Assembly: GCA_016195805.1 (NCBI GenBank)
Contig: JACPYT010000017.1
Coordinates: forward strand, 1-64,000
Length of the DNA: 64,000 bases
Reading direction: 5' to 3'
DNA from: Hydrogenophilales bacterium
GTDB lineage: Bacteria > Pseudomonadota > Gammaproteobacteria > Burkholderiales > Thiobacillaceae
Shown: piece after piece, positions 18,215-26,812 of the stretch
How the letters are laid out: every line of letters starts with the position of its first letter
Position numbering within the stretch: the first letter of the stretch is position 1
Notes under the pieces: model-generated
Told to the model about the DNA's origin: nothing
Seen by the model: only the letters and a program-made list of their open reading frames with translations
Database searches by the model: none
Position numbers and translations under genes: made by a program

Positions 18215-18993
18215 TGCGCCGCCGTCGCCGCCGCATTGCCTATGACCATGAGAACCATGATCGCTGGCTGATTTCGTACGCCGATTTCATCACGCTGCTG
18301 TTCGCGTTTTTTGTGGTGATGTACGCCGTCTCGGCCGTCAACGAAAACAAATACCGCATTCTTGCCAGCTCGCTGGGCGATGCCTTCGGCAGGACGCCGT
18401 CGAGCGATGCGCCGGTTCCACAACTGCCCACGGTCACGCTGCCGCCCGAAGTCAGGCAACGCACGCTGAAACAGCAGCAGGCGGTGGAGGAGCAGGCCCA
18501 CATGACCGAGGTGGCCAGCAATCTGCTCGACGTCATGGCGCCGCTGGTCAAGGAGGGCAAGGTGCGGGTGACGCAGAGCCGGCGTGGCGTCAGCATCGAA
18601 ATCAATGCGAATGTGCTGTTTCAGCCCGGTCGCGCCGAACTCGAGACGCAATCGCTGGCGGTGCTGCGTGCCGTGGCGGAAAGACTGAAGAACGAGCCGT
18701 TCAACCTGGAAGTCACCGGCCATACCGACAACGTGCCGATCAGCAATTCGATTTTTGCCTCCAACTGGGAATTGTCGGCGGTTCGTGCCACCAGCGTGGT
18801 CCGGCTGCTGGCCGACAGCGGCATTGCACCCGCACGCCTGTCCGCCATCGGACGCGAGGCCAGCCAGCCGATCGCCTCCAACGACACGGCGGAATGGCGC
18901 GCGCGCAACCGGCGGGTCGAATTGATGATCCTGTCCGGCATGCCGGACACGGTCGAGGAAATTCCGGTCCGTCCCAACCCGCCCCGGCCTTGA
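18214..18993 (+). CDS. motD: Second flagellar stator protein MotD (MotB-like)
   Basis: 259 residues. An arginine-rich start (MRRRRRRIAYD) is followed by the single TM with the channel aspartate (SYADFITLLFAFFVVMYAVS) and an OmpA-like peptidoglycan-binding domain (VTGHTDNVPI, NWELSAVRATSVVRLL, RRVELMIL). It pairs with MotC, whose stop codon overlaps this start by one base. It closes the flagellar block; lon follows after about 60 bp. Confidence 0.93.
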   Translation: MRRRRRRIAYDHENHDRWLISYADFITLLFAFFVVMYAVSAVNENKYRILASSLGDAFGRTPSSDAPVPQLPTVTLPPEVRQRTLKQQQAVEEQAHMTEVASNLLDVMAPLVKEGKVRVTQSRRGVSIEINANVLFQPGRAELETQSLAVLRAVAERLKNEPFNLEVTGHTDNVPISNSIFASNWELSAVRATSVVRLLADSGIAPARLSAIGREASQPIASNDTAEWRARNRRVELMILSGMPDTVEEIPVRPNPPRP

Positions 18994-19052
18994 AAACGGG
19001 CGGATAGGCCCGATACTTCCAGTTCTGCTTTCAGGATTGAGAAGATCAGACC

Positions 19053-21425
19053 ATGCCCAATGACCCGCTCGAAGGCGAAGTCCTCCCCGATGAACGCCAG
19101 CTGCCGGCTGCGCCGGTGCTGCCGTCCGAGCTCTTTCTGCTGCCGCTGACCGAAAAGCCGTTTTTCCCGGCACAAACCCTGCCGCTGCTGATGAACGAGG
19201 CGCCCTGGCTGTCGACGGTGGAGGCCATCGGCGAGACCCCGCATCACATGGTGGGCCTGGTGGTGGTCAAGCCGGACAACACCGACGACGTCAAGCGTGC
19301 GGATTTCCGCACGGTGGGAACCGTGGTGCGCATCCATCACCCGGTTCGTTCCGACGGCAAGATGCAGTTCATTGCGGAGGGCGCCAAGCGTTTTCGCATC
19401 GTCGAATGGCTGTCCGACACGGTGCCCTACAAGGTCCGGGTCGACTATCCGAACGAGACCGGCAAGGCGGAATCGGAGGAAATTCGTGCCTATTCGATCG
19501 CCATCATCAACACCATCAAGGAACTGTTGCCGCTCAATCCGCTGTATTCGGAAGAGCTGAAGTTCTTCCTCAACCGCTTCGGACCCAACGAGCCTTCCCA
19601 GCTGACCGATTTCGCCGCCAGCCTCACCACCGCGTCGAAGCAGGCGCTGCAGGACGTGTTGGAGGCCTTCAGCCTGAAGAAGCGCATGGAAAAGGTGCTG
19701 GTGCTGCTGAAGAAGGAACTCGACGTCGCGCGCCTGCAGTCGGACATCCGCGAAAAAGTCGACGAGAAGATGAGCGAGCAGCAGCGCGAATTCTTTCTGC
19801 GCCAGCAGTTGAAGGCCATACAAAAAGAACTGGGCCTCGCCAAGGACGACAAGACGGCCGAACTCGATACCTTCAACGAGCGCATCGCCAAGCTGACGCT
19901 GCCCGAGCAGGCGAAGAAGCGCATCGACGAGGAAATGCACAAGCTGTCGCTGCTGGAGACCGGCTCGCCCGAATACACCGTCACCCGCAATTATCTCGAC
20001 TGGCTGAGCGTGCTGCCGTGGGGCGTGCACACCCAGGACAAGATCGACCTCGACCGCGCGCGCAAGATACTCGATCGCGACCACGACGGACTGGAGGACG
20101 TGAAGGAGCGCATCATCGAGTTCCTCGCCGTCGGCGCGATGCGCGGGGAGATGGCAGGTTCGATCCTGCTGCTGATCGGCCCACCAGGCGTCGGCAAGAC
20201 CTCGATCGGCAAATCGGTCGCCGAGGCGCTGGGGCGCAAGTTCTTCCGCTTCTCGGTCGGCGGCATGCGCGACGAGGCCGAAATCAAGGGCCACCGCCGC
20301 ACCTACATCGGTGCGATGCCGGGCAAGTTCGTGCAGGCCTTGAAGGAGGTCGGCTCGGCCAACCCCGTCATCATGCTCGACGAGGTCGACAAGATCGGCG
20401 CCAGCTACCAGGGCGATCCTGCGAGCGCGCTGCTGGAAGTGCTCGACCCCGAGCAGAACGCCGATTTCCTCGACCATTACCTCGACGTGCGCTTCGACCT
20501 GTCCAAGGCGCTGTTCATCTGCACCGCGAACGACTTCAGCATCCCGTCGGCGCTCTTGGACCGCATGGAAGTCATTCGCCTCTCCGGCTACATCACCGAG
20601 GAAAAGCTCGCCATCGCCAAACACCACCTGTGGCCGCGCGTGCTCGAACGGGCCGGACTGAAGAAGAACCAGCTCACGATCAGCGAAGGCGCGATCCGCC
20701 ACGTGATCGAGGGCTACGCCCGCGAAGCCGGGGTGCGCAACCTGGAGAAGCAGCTGGGGCGGGTGGCCAGAAAAGCGGTGGTGAAGATCCTCGGCGGCGC
20801 CGCCACCCCGATCAAGATCGGCGTCAAGGAAGTCGAGGCCTATCTCGACAAGCCCGTGTTCACGAAGGAAACACCGCTCACCGGCGTCGGCGTCGTCACC
20901 GGCCTGGCGTGGACCGCGATGGGCGGCGCCACGCTGCCGGTCGAGGCGTCGCGCGTCCACACCCTCAACCGCGGCTTCAAGCTCACCGGCAAGCTCGGCG
21001 ATGTGATGAAGGAATCGGCCGAGATCGCCTACAGCTACGTCGCCTCGCACCTCAAGGGCTACGGCGCAGACCAGACCTTCTTCGACAAGAGCTTCGTGCA
21101 TCTGCACGTGCCCGAAGGCGCCACGCCCAAGGACGGCCCCAGCGCCGGCGTCACCATGGCTACGGCGCTGCTTTCGCTGGCGAAGAACAAAAAGATCCCG
21201 CGCCCGCTCGCCATGACCGGCGAACTCACGCTTACCGGCCAGGTGCTGCCGGTCGGCGGCATCCGCGAAAAGGTCATCGCCGCACGACGCATCGGCCTGC
21301 ACGAACTCATCCTGCCCGAAGCCAACCGGCGCGACTTCGACAAGCTGCCCGACCACATCCGCGCCGGGATGACGGTGCATTTTGCGAAGCGGTATCAGGA
21401 TGTGGTGGGGGTGGTGTTCGGGTGA
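19053..21425 (+). CDS. lon: ATP-dependent protease Lon
   Basis: 790 residues, full length. Lon degrades damaged and regulatory proteins. In order: N-terminal substrate domain (residues about 25-220), a coiled-coil linker rich in K/E/Q ([20 protein letters not shown]), AAA+ module with Walker [10 protein letters not shown] and Walker [11 protein letters not shown], sensor region [19 protein letters not shown], and the protease domain with catalytic Ser in PKDGPSAG and Lys in [12 protein letters not shown]. The last 207 bp (21219-21425) are duplicated, with divergence, at 22250-22456. Confidence 0.97.
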   Translation: MPNDPLEGEVLPDERQLPAAPVLPSELFLLPLTEKPFFPAQTLPLLMNEAPWLSTVEAIGETPHHMVGLVVVKPDNTDDVKRADFRTVGTVVRIHHPVRSDGKMQFIAEGAKRFRIVEWLSDTVPYKVRVDYPNETGKAESEEIRAYSIAIINTIKELLPLNPLYSEELKFFLNRFGPNEPSQLTDFAASLTTASKQALQDVLEAFSLKKRMEKVLVLLKKELDVARLQSDIREKVDEKMSEQQREFFLRQQLKAIQKELGLAKDDKTAELDTFNERIAKLTLPEQAKKRIDEEMHKLSLLETGSPEYTVTRNYLDWLSVLPWGVHTQDKIDLDRARKILDRDHDGLEDVKERIIEFLAVGAMRGEMAGSILLLIGPPGVGKTSIGKSVAEALGRKFFRFSVGGMRDEAEIKGHRRTYIGAMPGKFVQALKEVGSANPVIMLDEVDKIGASYQGDPASALLEVLDPEQNADFLDHYLDVRFDLSKALFICTANDFSIPSALLDRMEVIRLSGYITEEKLAIAKHHLWPRVLERAGLKKNQLTISEGAIRHVIEGYAREAGVRNLEKQLGRVARKAVVKILGGAATPIKIGVKEVEAYLDKPVFTKETPLTGVGVVTGLAWTAMGGATLPVEASRVHTLNRGFKLTGKLGDVMKESAEIAYSYVASHLKGYGADQTFFDKSFVHLHVPEGATPKDGPSAGVTMATALLSLAKNKKIPRPLAMTGELTLTGQVLPVGGIREKVIAARRIGLHELILPEANRRDFDKLPDHIRAGMTVHFAKRYQDVVGVVFG

Positions 21426-21466
21426 GCACTGCGAACGACTTGTCTTTCGCCTGATTTGCGAATAAT

Positions 21467-21481
21467 GTAAGGAATCCTTAC
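21467..21481. promoter_or_regulatory. Palindrome before the AbrB/PIN operon
   Basis: GTAAGG-AAT-CCTTAC lies 19 bp before the abrB-like start, overlapping a possible -10 region (AATAAT, 21461-21466). AbrB-family antitoxins often repress their own operon at such sites, so this is a reasonable operator candidate. Confidence 0.4.
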
Positions 21482-21499
21482 TTAGACGGCGAGGGCGCC

Positions 21500-21739
21500 A
21501 TGCTTGCCAAAATCACCTCCAAGAACCAGCTCACCCTGCCCAAGAGCGTGACCAACTCATTGGGTGAGGTCGAGTACTTCGACGTGCAGACCCGTGGCGG
21601 CCAGATCATCCTGACGCCCGTGCGCATCCAGCGAGCCGACGCCGTTCGCGCCAAGCTCGCCGAACTGGATCTGAACGAACAGGACATCGCCGACGCCATT
21701 GCCTGGGCACGCCAGCCTGCCGTCAAGCGCAAGAAATGA
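21500..21739 (+). CDS. AbrB-family antitoxin-like DNA-binding protein
   Basis: 79 residues. The N-terminal half has the SpoVT/AbrB swapped-hairpin pattern (LAKITSKNQLTLPKSV); the C-terminal half is helical and ends KRKK. Such proteins are antitoxins of PIN-domain toxins and autoregulate. It overlaps the PIN gene by ATGA, the standard layout of these pairs. The pair lies between the intact lon 3' end and a displaced lon tail, suggesting arrival by insertion. Confidence 0.85.
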   Translation: MLAKITSKNQLTLPKSVTNSLGEVEYFDVQTRGGQIILTPVRIQRADAVRAKLAELDLNEQDIADAIAWARQPAVKRKK

Positions 21740-22161
21740 GCCGCCCGCCGCGGGTGGTCATCGATACTAATCTGGTGCTTTCCGCCCTGGTATTCGCCAA
21801 CGGCCGGCTTGCCGTGTTGCGTCATGCCTGGCAAGGGCAACGTTGCGTGCCGCTCGTCTCCAAGGCCACCACGGCCGAGTTGATCCGCGTGCTGGCTTAC
21901 CCCAAGTTCAAACTCGACGAAGCAGCCCAGCAGGAATTGCTGGCGGACTACCTGCCTTGGTGCGCCACCGTGCGCATACCCAATCCGCCACCCGCCGCAC
22001 CCGAATGTCGCGATCCTTACGACCAGCCTTTCCTGCAGCTCGCCGTCGCCGGCAAGGCTGACTGTCTCGTCAGCGGGGATCGGGATTTGCTGAGCCTCGA
22101 CGGCCAGATTCACTGCCCAATCATTTCAGGTGAGCAGTTTCTCCAGATGATCGAGACATGA
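21736..22161 (+). CDS. PIN-domain toxin (putative ribonuclease)
   Basis: 141 residues, VapC-like/PIN_3 type. Acidic active-site residues are recognisable: the first Asp in VVIDTNLVLSAL, Glu in TTAELIRVL, Asp in CRDPYDQPFLQLA and the final SGDRDLLSLD. PIN toxins cleave RNA and are held by their antitoxin partner. Coupled to the upstream AbrB-like gene. Confidence 0.88.
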   Translation: MSRPPRVVIDTNLVLSALVFANGRLAVLRHAWQGQRCVPLVSKATTAELIRVLAYPKFKLDEAAQQELLADYLPWCATVRIPNPPPAAPECRDPYDQPFLQLAVAGKADCLVSGDRDLLSLDGQIHCPIISGEQFLQMIET

Positions 22162-22184
22162 GCAATAGAAAGCTCGCGGCAATC

Positions 22185-22241
22185 GGGGACCACGTTATCA
22201 AGAAACGGCGACCCGGGCCGACGAAACCGTGGTCTGTCCCC
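22185..22241. repeat. Imperfect inverted repeat with GGGGAC ends
   Basis: GGGGACCACG (22185-22194) faces CGTGGTCTGTCCCC (22228-22241), an imperfect palindrome with a 3-base bulge and a 33-bp loop. GGGGACAGACCACG-type sequences are commonly seen at mobile-element scars in proteobacteria. It sits exactly at the left border of the displaced lon tail. Confidence 0.45.
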
Positions 22242-22249
22242 GGTTGTTG

Positions 22250-22456
22250 GGCGAACTGATGCTGACCTGCCAGGTGCTGCCGGTGGGCGGCATCCGCGAG
22301 AAAGTCATCGCCGCCCGCCGCGTCGGCATCACCGAACTTATCCTGCCCGACGCCAACCGGCGCGACTTCGACAAACTGCCGGAGCACATCCGCGCGGGGA
22401 TGACGGTTCATTTTGCGAGGCGGTATCAGGATGTGGCGGAGGTGGTATTTGGGTGA
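22250..22456 (+). pseudogene. lon: Displaced 3' fragment of lon
   Basis: These 207 bp match the last 207 bp of the intact lon in frame to the stop codon, including [12 protein letters not shown] and [10 protein letters not shown] count 26 mismatches, about 87% identity, many of them silent. There is no start codon with SD and no ATPase part, so it is not a gene. It is what an element leaves when it integrates in the 3' end of a gene and rebuilds that end, or a gene-conversion relic. It could also be the tail of the original lon. Confidence 0.85.
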
Positions 22457-22642
22457 GGAGTACGGGCCAAAGCCTTGCGTTCTTTTGCGGCCCCATTTTT
22501 TCAGGTTTGCGTTAACGGATAAGCTGGATATAAAGTGCCATTTAATCAAACAATTGCAGCGCATGCTGAACGTGTCGGTTTGGCCGGTGCGGGGAGTCAG
22601 AGGTTGCGCTGCCTAAATTACTTTATACCTCCTTGAGCGCCG

Positions 22643-23989
22643 ATGGAGACTAAGCCCGAAAACTGCGATTGTGTTCTTTGCAGGAACAATCATGAGTTTG
22701 AAATTAGTGACGAACTCATGCGTGAATTACTCACTGGAAATGTCACAGTATTCGCTGGCGCTGGCATTAGTACCGAGACAAGGAATGTCCTGAAGACCAC
22801 ATTTTATGAGTCAGTGGCAAACGAAATCGGCAAGGACGAGGCGTATCCGGCATTCCCAGAGCTTATGGAGGAGTACTGCCGCCAACCTAACGGTAGGCTT
22901 AAGCTCCTTAATAGGATCAAGGAGCGTTTCGATCATATTGACTCTTTTCCGGAACTAATCCGCTCTGCTACCCGCTTTCACCGAGAGCTCGGAACTTTCT
23001 TCCCGATTCGGAATATCGTAACTACCAATTGGGACACTTACTTTGAGAAGTATTGCCAGGCTACGCCCTTCGTTACCGACCCCGATTTGGCGTTTTGGGA
23101 AGCGGCCGATCGACGCGTACTAAAGATACATGGATCGGTAGCCAACTACGGCTCGATTGTGGCAACAACAAAAGACTATCAACAATGTCAAGACCGTCTG
23201 ACCTCTGGGATCATCGGCGCAGTCTTAAAGACCATTCTGGCCACTCAAACAGTCATCTTCATCGGATATTCGCTTTCGGATTCAGATTTCTCCGCTATTT
23301 ATGAATTTGTGAAGATGCAAATGAACGCTCTCCACAAGCAGGCGTGCGTAGTAACGCCGTTTGCTAGTGAGTGCGAAAAATTTAGAGCTTCTGGCTTCAT
23401 TCCGATCCAGACTGATGGGGCCTACTTTATTTCGCAGGTTAAGGCGCACGCAGTAGCTCAAGGGGAGCTGCTGGACGATAAGATCTTCGATTCAGCGGTA
23501 GAGCTTCTTTATAGCGTTCAGAACGAGCACGCGTTACTGCACGATGCCGTTAAGGTGTCTGACTTTCCAGAAATGATATTTGCAGCGTCATATCAAGACG
23601 GTTTGATGCACGCGCTTGAGCGTGCCATTAAACTTAAAGGATCAGGGATGTACTCACATCGTTGCAAGGTTGCTGGAGTCATCAAGGCATATCTGAAATT
23701 ACAGAAAGAGAAACTCAGGCGAAGGACGTATGAAGACGTAGCCTATATCGAAGGCTACATCAATGGCTTGGCTTACCTACTAATGACAAAGGAGGAGCGA
23801 GACTCGGTTCGCGTTCCGATGTACTTCGTATTTGGTGTGAAAGATGAGATCTCAGATATCGCTGGGTTCACCGAACTGCTCAGAGGTAGCCCCGCCATCC
23901 ATAAAGCAGCTCATAAGCGAGCGCTAGTCTATTTGAATAGTCTTGGCGATCCAGAGTCCACAGAGTTTCACCATCCACCATGGCTTTAA
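22643..23989 (+). CDS. SIR2-domain protein, candidate antiviral NADase
   Basis: 448 residues. The N-terminal SIR2-like domain has GAGIS at residues 39-43, TTNWD around 127-131, the histidine of LKIHGS (H163) and FIGYSLSD about 206-213, so the NAD site looks intact. Three cysteines (8, 10, 13) form a CxCxxC cluster before it. The C-terminal about 190 residues are helical with no motif I recognise. SIR2 domains of this type are NADases in defence systems such as Thoeris, DSR and short Argonaute systems. No partner gene is evident. The gene is AT-richer than its neighbours, lacks an obvious SD, and follows the lon-tail scar, which suggests transfer. Confidence 0.8.
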   Translation: METKPENCDCVLCRNNHEFEISDELMRELLTGNVTVFAGAGISTETRNVLKTTFYESVANEIGKDEAYPAFPELMEEYCRQPNGRLKLLNRIKERFDHIDSFPELIRSATRFHRELGTFFPIRNIVTTNWDTYFEKYCQATPFVTDPDLAFWEAADRRVLKIHGSVANYGSIVATTKDYQQCQDRLTSGIIGAVLKTILATQTVIFIGYSLSDSDFSAIYEFVKMQMNALHKQACVVTPFASECEKFRASGFIPIQTDGAYFISQVKAHAVAQGELLDDKIFDSAVELLYSVQNEHALLHDAVKVSDFPEMIFAASYQDGLMHALERAIKLKGSGMYSHRCKVAGVIKAYLKLQKEKLRRRTYEDVAYIEGYINGLAYLLMTKEERDSVRVPMYFVFGVKDEISDIAGFTELLRGSPAIHKAAHKRALVYLNSLGDPESTEFHHPPWL

Positions 23990-24227
23990 CGGCAGGCATA
24001 CCCCGGTGGACTGGGTAGAGAAAGCCAGTGATTATCAGTACCTGTGGCAGTGGAACCAGACTAGCAAAACATTTGGGTATGACAATTCGCCTGGGTGGGC
24101 GCGCGAGAAGACCAGCGCTCCCTAAATTCAGTCGCGCTGGCTACATTGGATTCAAAGAGCTCGAGTTGATTTCTGATAATGCCTGCGTCGTCCTAATACA
24201 TCAGGCTCAACGCGGGCAGGGCATAGC
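23990..24227. other. Gap after the SIR2 gene
   Basis: 238 bp. Short open frames cross this stretch but none has a SD, homology I recognise, or codon use like its surroundings. Possibly a remnant of the transferred segment. No terminator hairpin with a T-tract was found. Confidence 0.4.
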
Positions 24228-24839
24228 TCAGATAAACAAACACACATCCGACTTCTGCGCCTGCGGCAGGAAGCTCGCCGCGCCGATCCAGCCTGCGATC
24301 TCGGGGATGAAGTCGTCCTGCGAATAGCCGAACAGGTCGACCGTCATCTGGCAGGCGTAGAGCTTGGCGTCGGCTTCGAGGCAGGCGCTGCGCAATTCGT
24401 CGATGCTGGCGACGCCCTTGCTTCTCATCGTCTGCTGCATCAGCCCGGTAGCGGCTTTCTCGAAACCGGGCACGCCGGCCATCACGACATTGGGGATGTG
24501 CCAGTTGATGTCCTTCAGCCATTGCGGACCGAACGGCATCTTCATCGGCATGCTGGGGTTGCCGAGTGGGCTGATCTCCAGGTGCAGATCCTTCTTCAGC
24601 AGTTCGAGGCCGTAGAAGGTGAAGAACACCGACACGTCCCAGCCCAGCGCGCCGGCAGTGGAGGCAAGGATGAAGGGCGGGTAGGCCCAGTCCAGCGTGC
24701 CCTTGGTGGCGATGATCGATAGGGACGGCACGTGCGCGGCTTCGCGCTCGGCCATTTTCGCTTCGAAGCGCTGGTCGAACCACTGGTCGAGCAGCGCCGG
24801 ATCGAGGTGTTCGGCAAGCATTTTTTCGGGTGCGCCCAT
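24228..24839 (-). CDS. dsrE2: DsrE/DsrF/DrsH-like family protein (DsrE2 type)
   Basis: 203 residues. DsrE2-type proteins accompany TusA in sulfur oxidisers and are thought to pass sulfane sulfur between carrier proteins. The family core is visible: LSIIATKGTLDWAYPPFILA, AGALGWDVSVFFTFYGLELLKK, VPGFEKAATGLMQQTMRSKG, and a cysteine pair region SACLEADAKLYACQMTVDLFG near residues 150-165. There is no long N-terminal membrane part; a hydrophobic stretch lies about residues 50-75. It is 10 bp downstream of tusA on the same strand, so co-transcribed. Confidence 0.88.
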   Translation of the reverse strand: MGAPEKMLAEHLDPALLDQWFDQRFEAKMAEREAAHVPSLSIIATKGTLDWAYPPFILASTAGALGWDVSVFFTFYGLELLKKDLHLEISPLGNPSMPMKMPFGPQWLKDINWHIPNVVMAGVPGFEKAATGLMQQTMRSKGVASIDELRSACLEADAKLYACQMTVDLFGYSQDDFIPEIAGWIGAASFLPQAQKSDVCLFI

Positions 24840-24849
24840 GGTCGTCTCC

Positions 24850-25083
24850 TTATGACTTGCGAATGAGGAATTCGAATTCGCCCTGGTTCGCGCTCGACGC
24901 GATCAGCTCGTTGCCGGTCTGCTTGCAGAAGGCCTGCATGTCCTTCAGCGAACCGGGGTCGGTTGAGGTGACCGCGAGGATCTCTCCCGCGCCCATCGCT
25001 GACAGGGTTTTCTTGGTGCGCAGGATCGGCAGCGGGCAGTTCATGCCGCGGGTGTCCAGGGTTTGTGTGGCGTTCGTGCTCAT
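24850..25083 (-). CDS. tusA: TusA-family sulfur carrier protein
   Basis: 77 residues, standard length. The active cysteine lies in GMNCPLPILRTKK (residue 15). TusA proteins carry a persulfide for tRNA thiolation or, next to DsrE2 in sulfur oxidisers, feed sulfane sulfur into cytoplasmic oxidation. A strong GGAGG precedes the ATG. Two operator-like sites lie within 140 bp upstream, matching one in front of the adjacent tetR gene. Confidence 0.94.
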   Translation of the reverse strand: MSTNATQTLDTRGMNCPLPILRTKKTLSAMGAGEILAVTSTDPGSLKDMQAFCKQTGNELIASSANQGEFEFLIRKS

Positions 25084-25104
25084 CGTGTGACCTCCTTCTG
25101 GTAG

Positions 25105-25120
25105 ATGACCGTTCGGTCAA
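25105..25120 (-). promoter_or_regulatory. Operator-like 16-bp palindrome 1, upstream of tusA
   Basis: Minus strand reads TTGACCGAACGGTCAT. It matches the site before tetR at 12 of 16 positions and lies 22 bp upstream of the tusA start codon, where a repressor would block transcription or sit next to the promoter. Confidence 0.6.
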
Positions 25121-25204
25121 GATAATCGGCAAAAAAATTGCCGGGCGAAAAGGCGTTGTGCTGCCGGGAAAGGCCCGGCAGAAGGGTGTGGCGGGCACTG
25201 CCGC

Positions 25205-25220
25205 TAGACCGGTCGGTTAA
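25205..25220 (-). promoter_or_regulatory. Operator-like 16-bp palindrome 2, between tetR and tusA
   Basis: Minus strand reads TTAACCGACCGGTCTA, again 12 of 16 identical to site 1 and with the same half-site spacing. The two sites are 100 bp apart, close to a whole number of helical turns, which would allow cooperative or looping binding (inference). Confidence 0.5.
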
Positions 25221-25258
25221 CCCGGGGACGAAAAAAAACCAGCCGGGCTTCATGGCGT

Positions 25259-25861
25259 TCACGCGGCCGTCTCGACGCGCAGCGTCTTGATTGCGGGGCC
25301 GAGGCGGTAGATCACCTCGGGATCGTTCTGCGACTTGGCGAGCAGGATCACGCCTTCGAGATAGGCCAGCATCGCTTCCGCAGTCAGGTCAGCATCCAGC
25401 GGCGAAATCGTGCCGGCGACGACGGCTTCCTCGAGGGTGGCCTTGAAGCGGGATTTCGCGCGCGAAAAGATCGCCAGCAGCTTGGCGCGCAGGATGTCGT
25501 CCTGGGTGCTGACTTCGAGCGTCAGGTTGCCGAAGATGCAGCCGAGCATGCGGCCGTGCACTTGTTTGATCGACTTCTGCCAGAAGTAGGCGGCATCGAC
25601 CAGGTAGTCGATGCGCTCCATCGGCGGCAGGGCGGGGTCGAAGGCTTCGGCGACGAAGCCGTGGGCCCACTCGTCGGCGAATTCGTCGATCACGGCCATG
25701 ACCAGATCGCGCTTGGACGGGAAGAAATGGTAGAAGCTGCCCTTCTGCACGCCGGCGCTTTCGCAGATTTCCTGGATGCCCACGTTGGCATAGCTGCGCG
25801 AATGGAAGCGCGGCTTGGCGGCGGCGATGATGCGGGAGCGGGTGTCGGTGGCGATATGCAT
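25259..25861 (-). CDS. TetR-family transcriptional regulator
   Basis: 200 residues from the ATG at 25861; an in-frame ATG at 25870 adds three residues. The N-terminal helix-turn-helix is typical (RSRIIAAAKPRFHSRSYANVGIQEICESAGVQKGSFYHFF, shown here as one region of residues 8-47). The ligand domain contains one cysteine (LGCIFGNL) but no other landmark. A 16-bp palindrome overlaps its own promoter and two similar ones precede tusA downstream, so it probably represses itself and tusA-dsrE2. The ligand could be a reactive or reduced sulfur species, but nothing in the sequence proves this. Confidence 0.9.
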   Translation of the reverse strand: MHIATDTRSRIIAAAKPRFHSRSYANVGIQEICESAGVQKGSFYHFFPSKRDLVMAVIDEFADEWAHGFVAEAFDPALPPMERIDYLVDAAYFWQKSIKQVHGRMLGCIFGNLTLEVSTQDDILRAKLLAIFSRAKSRFKATLEEAVVAGTISPLDADLTAEAMLAYLEGVILLAKSQNDPEVIYRLGPAIKTLRVETAA

Positions 25862-25875
25862 GCACCGCATACTAG

Positions 25876-25891
25876 TTGACCGGCCAGTCAA
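25876..25891 (+). promoter_or_regulatory. Operator-like 16-bp palindrome 3, upstream of tetR
   Basis: TTGACCGGCCAGTCAA, a near-perfect palindrome 14 bp upstream of the tetR start. With sites 1 and 2 it gives the consensus TTGACCGnnCnGTCAw. Autoregulation by the TetR protein is the simplest reading. Confidence 0.6.
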
Positions 25892-25984
25892 ATGCAAGCA
25901 GTCGGGCTGGTTCAGCCTGTAGATAAACGGATTAACTGCACCGAACCCCCTGGGGGTGGCAGTCGAGTCGGGTAAAATGCGCGC

Positions 25985-26812
25985 ATGAACGAAGCCGAGC
26001 TTCTCGATCCGCCGCCCCTGGAAGCGCTCCCCGCACTCGTCATCAAGGTGCGCGGCGAGCCGCTCACAGAACTGCCGCAGGATCTCTACATTCCGCCCGA
26101 CGCGCTCGAGGTGTTCCTCGACGCCTTCGAGGGCCCGCTCGACCTGCTCTTGTACCTGATCCGCAAGCAGAACCTGGATGTCCTCGACATTCCGATGGCG
26201 GCGCTGACGAAGCAATACATGGCCTACGTCGAGGCGGCGCGCGCGACCCGTCTGGAACTGGCGGCGGAATACCTGCTGATGGCGGCGATGCTGATCGACA
26301 TCAAATCGCGCATGCTGCTGCCGCGCCGCGAACAGGCCGAGGAGGCGGGCGAGGGCGAGGATCCGCGCGCCGAACTGGTGCGCCGTCTGCTGGAATACGA
26401 GCAGATGAAACTCGCCGGTCAGCATCTCGACACTTTGCCGCAGGCCGGGCGCGATTTCGACACCGTCAGCGTGTTCCTGCCGGCAGCGGCCAGGCGCCTG
26501 CCCAGCCTGCACCCGGAAGAACTCGCCGCGGCCTGGCTGGCGATCCTGTCGCGCGCGAAGAATCGCACCCATCACCGCATCGGCCGCCAGGAACTGTCGA
26601 TCCGCGAACACATGAGCCGCATCCTGAAGCGGCTGACACCCGGCGAGTTCATGGAATTCAAGGACTTGTTCCCGGAATCGTCGACCGTGCACGAACTCGT
26701 GGTCACCTTCCTCGCGGTGCTGGAACTGACCAAGGAAACCCTGCTCGACGTGACCCAGGCCGAGCCGTTTGCCCCCATTTACGTGAAGCTCCATGAATCT
26801 GCAACCGAGTGA
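25985..26812 (+). CDS. scpA: Segregation and condensation protein A
   Basis: 275 residues. ScpA is the kleisin of the SMC-ScpAB condensin that compacts and segregates the chromosome. Motifs: [25 protein letters not shown] (residues about 48-72), [22 protein letters not shown], and the C-terminal winged-helix [19 protein letters not shown] box just before the start (25973-25978) could be its -10. It overlaps scpB by 20 bp. Confidence 0.95.
   Translation: MNEAELLDPPPLEALPALVIKVRGEPLTELPQDLYIPPDALEVFLDAFEGPLDLLLYLIRKQNLDVLDIPMAALTKQYMAYVEAARATRLELAAEYLLMAAMLIDIKSRMLLPRREQAEEAGEGEDPRAELVRRLLEYEQMKLAGQHLDTLPQAGRDFDTVSVFLPAAARRLPSLHPEELAAAWLAILSRAKNRTHHRIGRQELSIREHMSRILKRLTPGEFMEFKDLFPESSTVHELVVTFLAVLELTKETLLDVTQAEPFAPIYVKLHESATE

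Noticed and set aside
18621-21380. Very long minus-strand open frame opposite lon and motD (919 codons)
   Set aside because: High-GC mirror of strong lon/motD coding; amino-acid content is typical of an antisense frame (rich in His, Arg, Gln) and no family is recognisable.
24028-24327. Plus-strand frame overlapping the end of the DsrE2-like gene
   Set aside because: Overlaps a clear gene on the other strand and shows no motif.
25160-25185. GCCGGG/CCCGGC hairpin between tusA and tetR as a terminator
   Set aside because: No T-tract follows on either strand, so it is not called.
25080-25262. 60-codon minus-strand frame between tetR and tusA
   Set aside because: It overlaps the two operator sites and the tusA start, with no SD or homology; probably non-coding.
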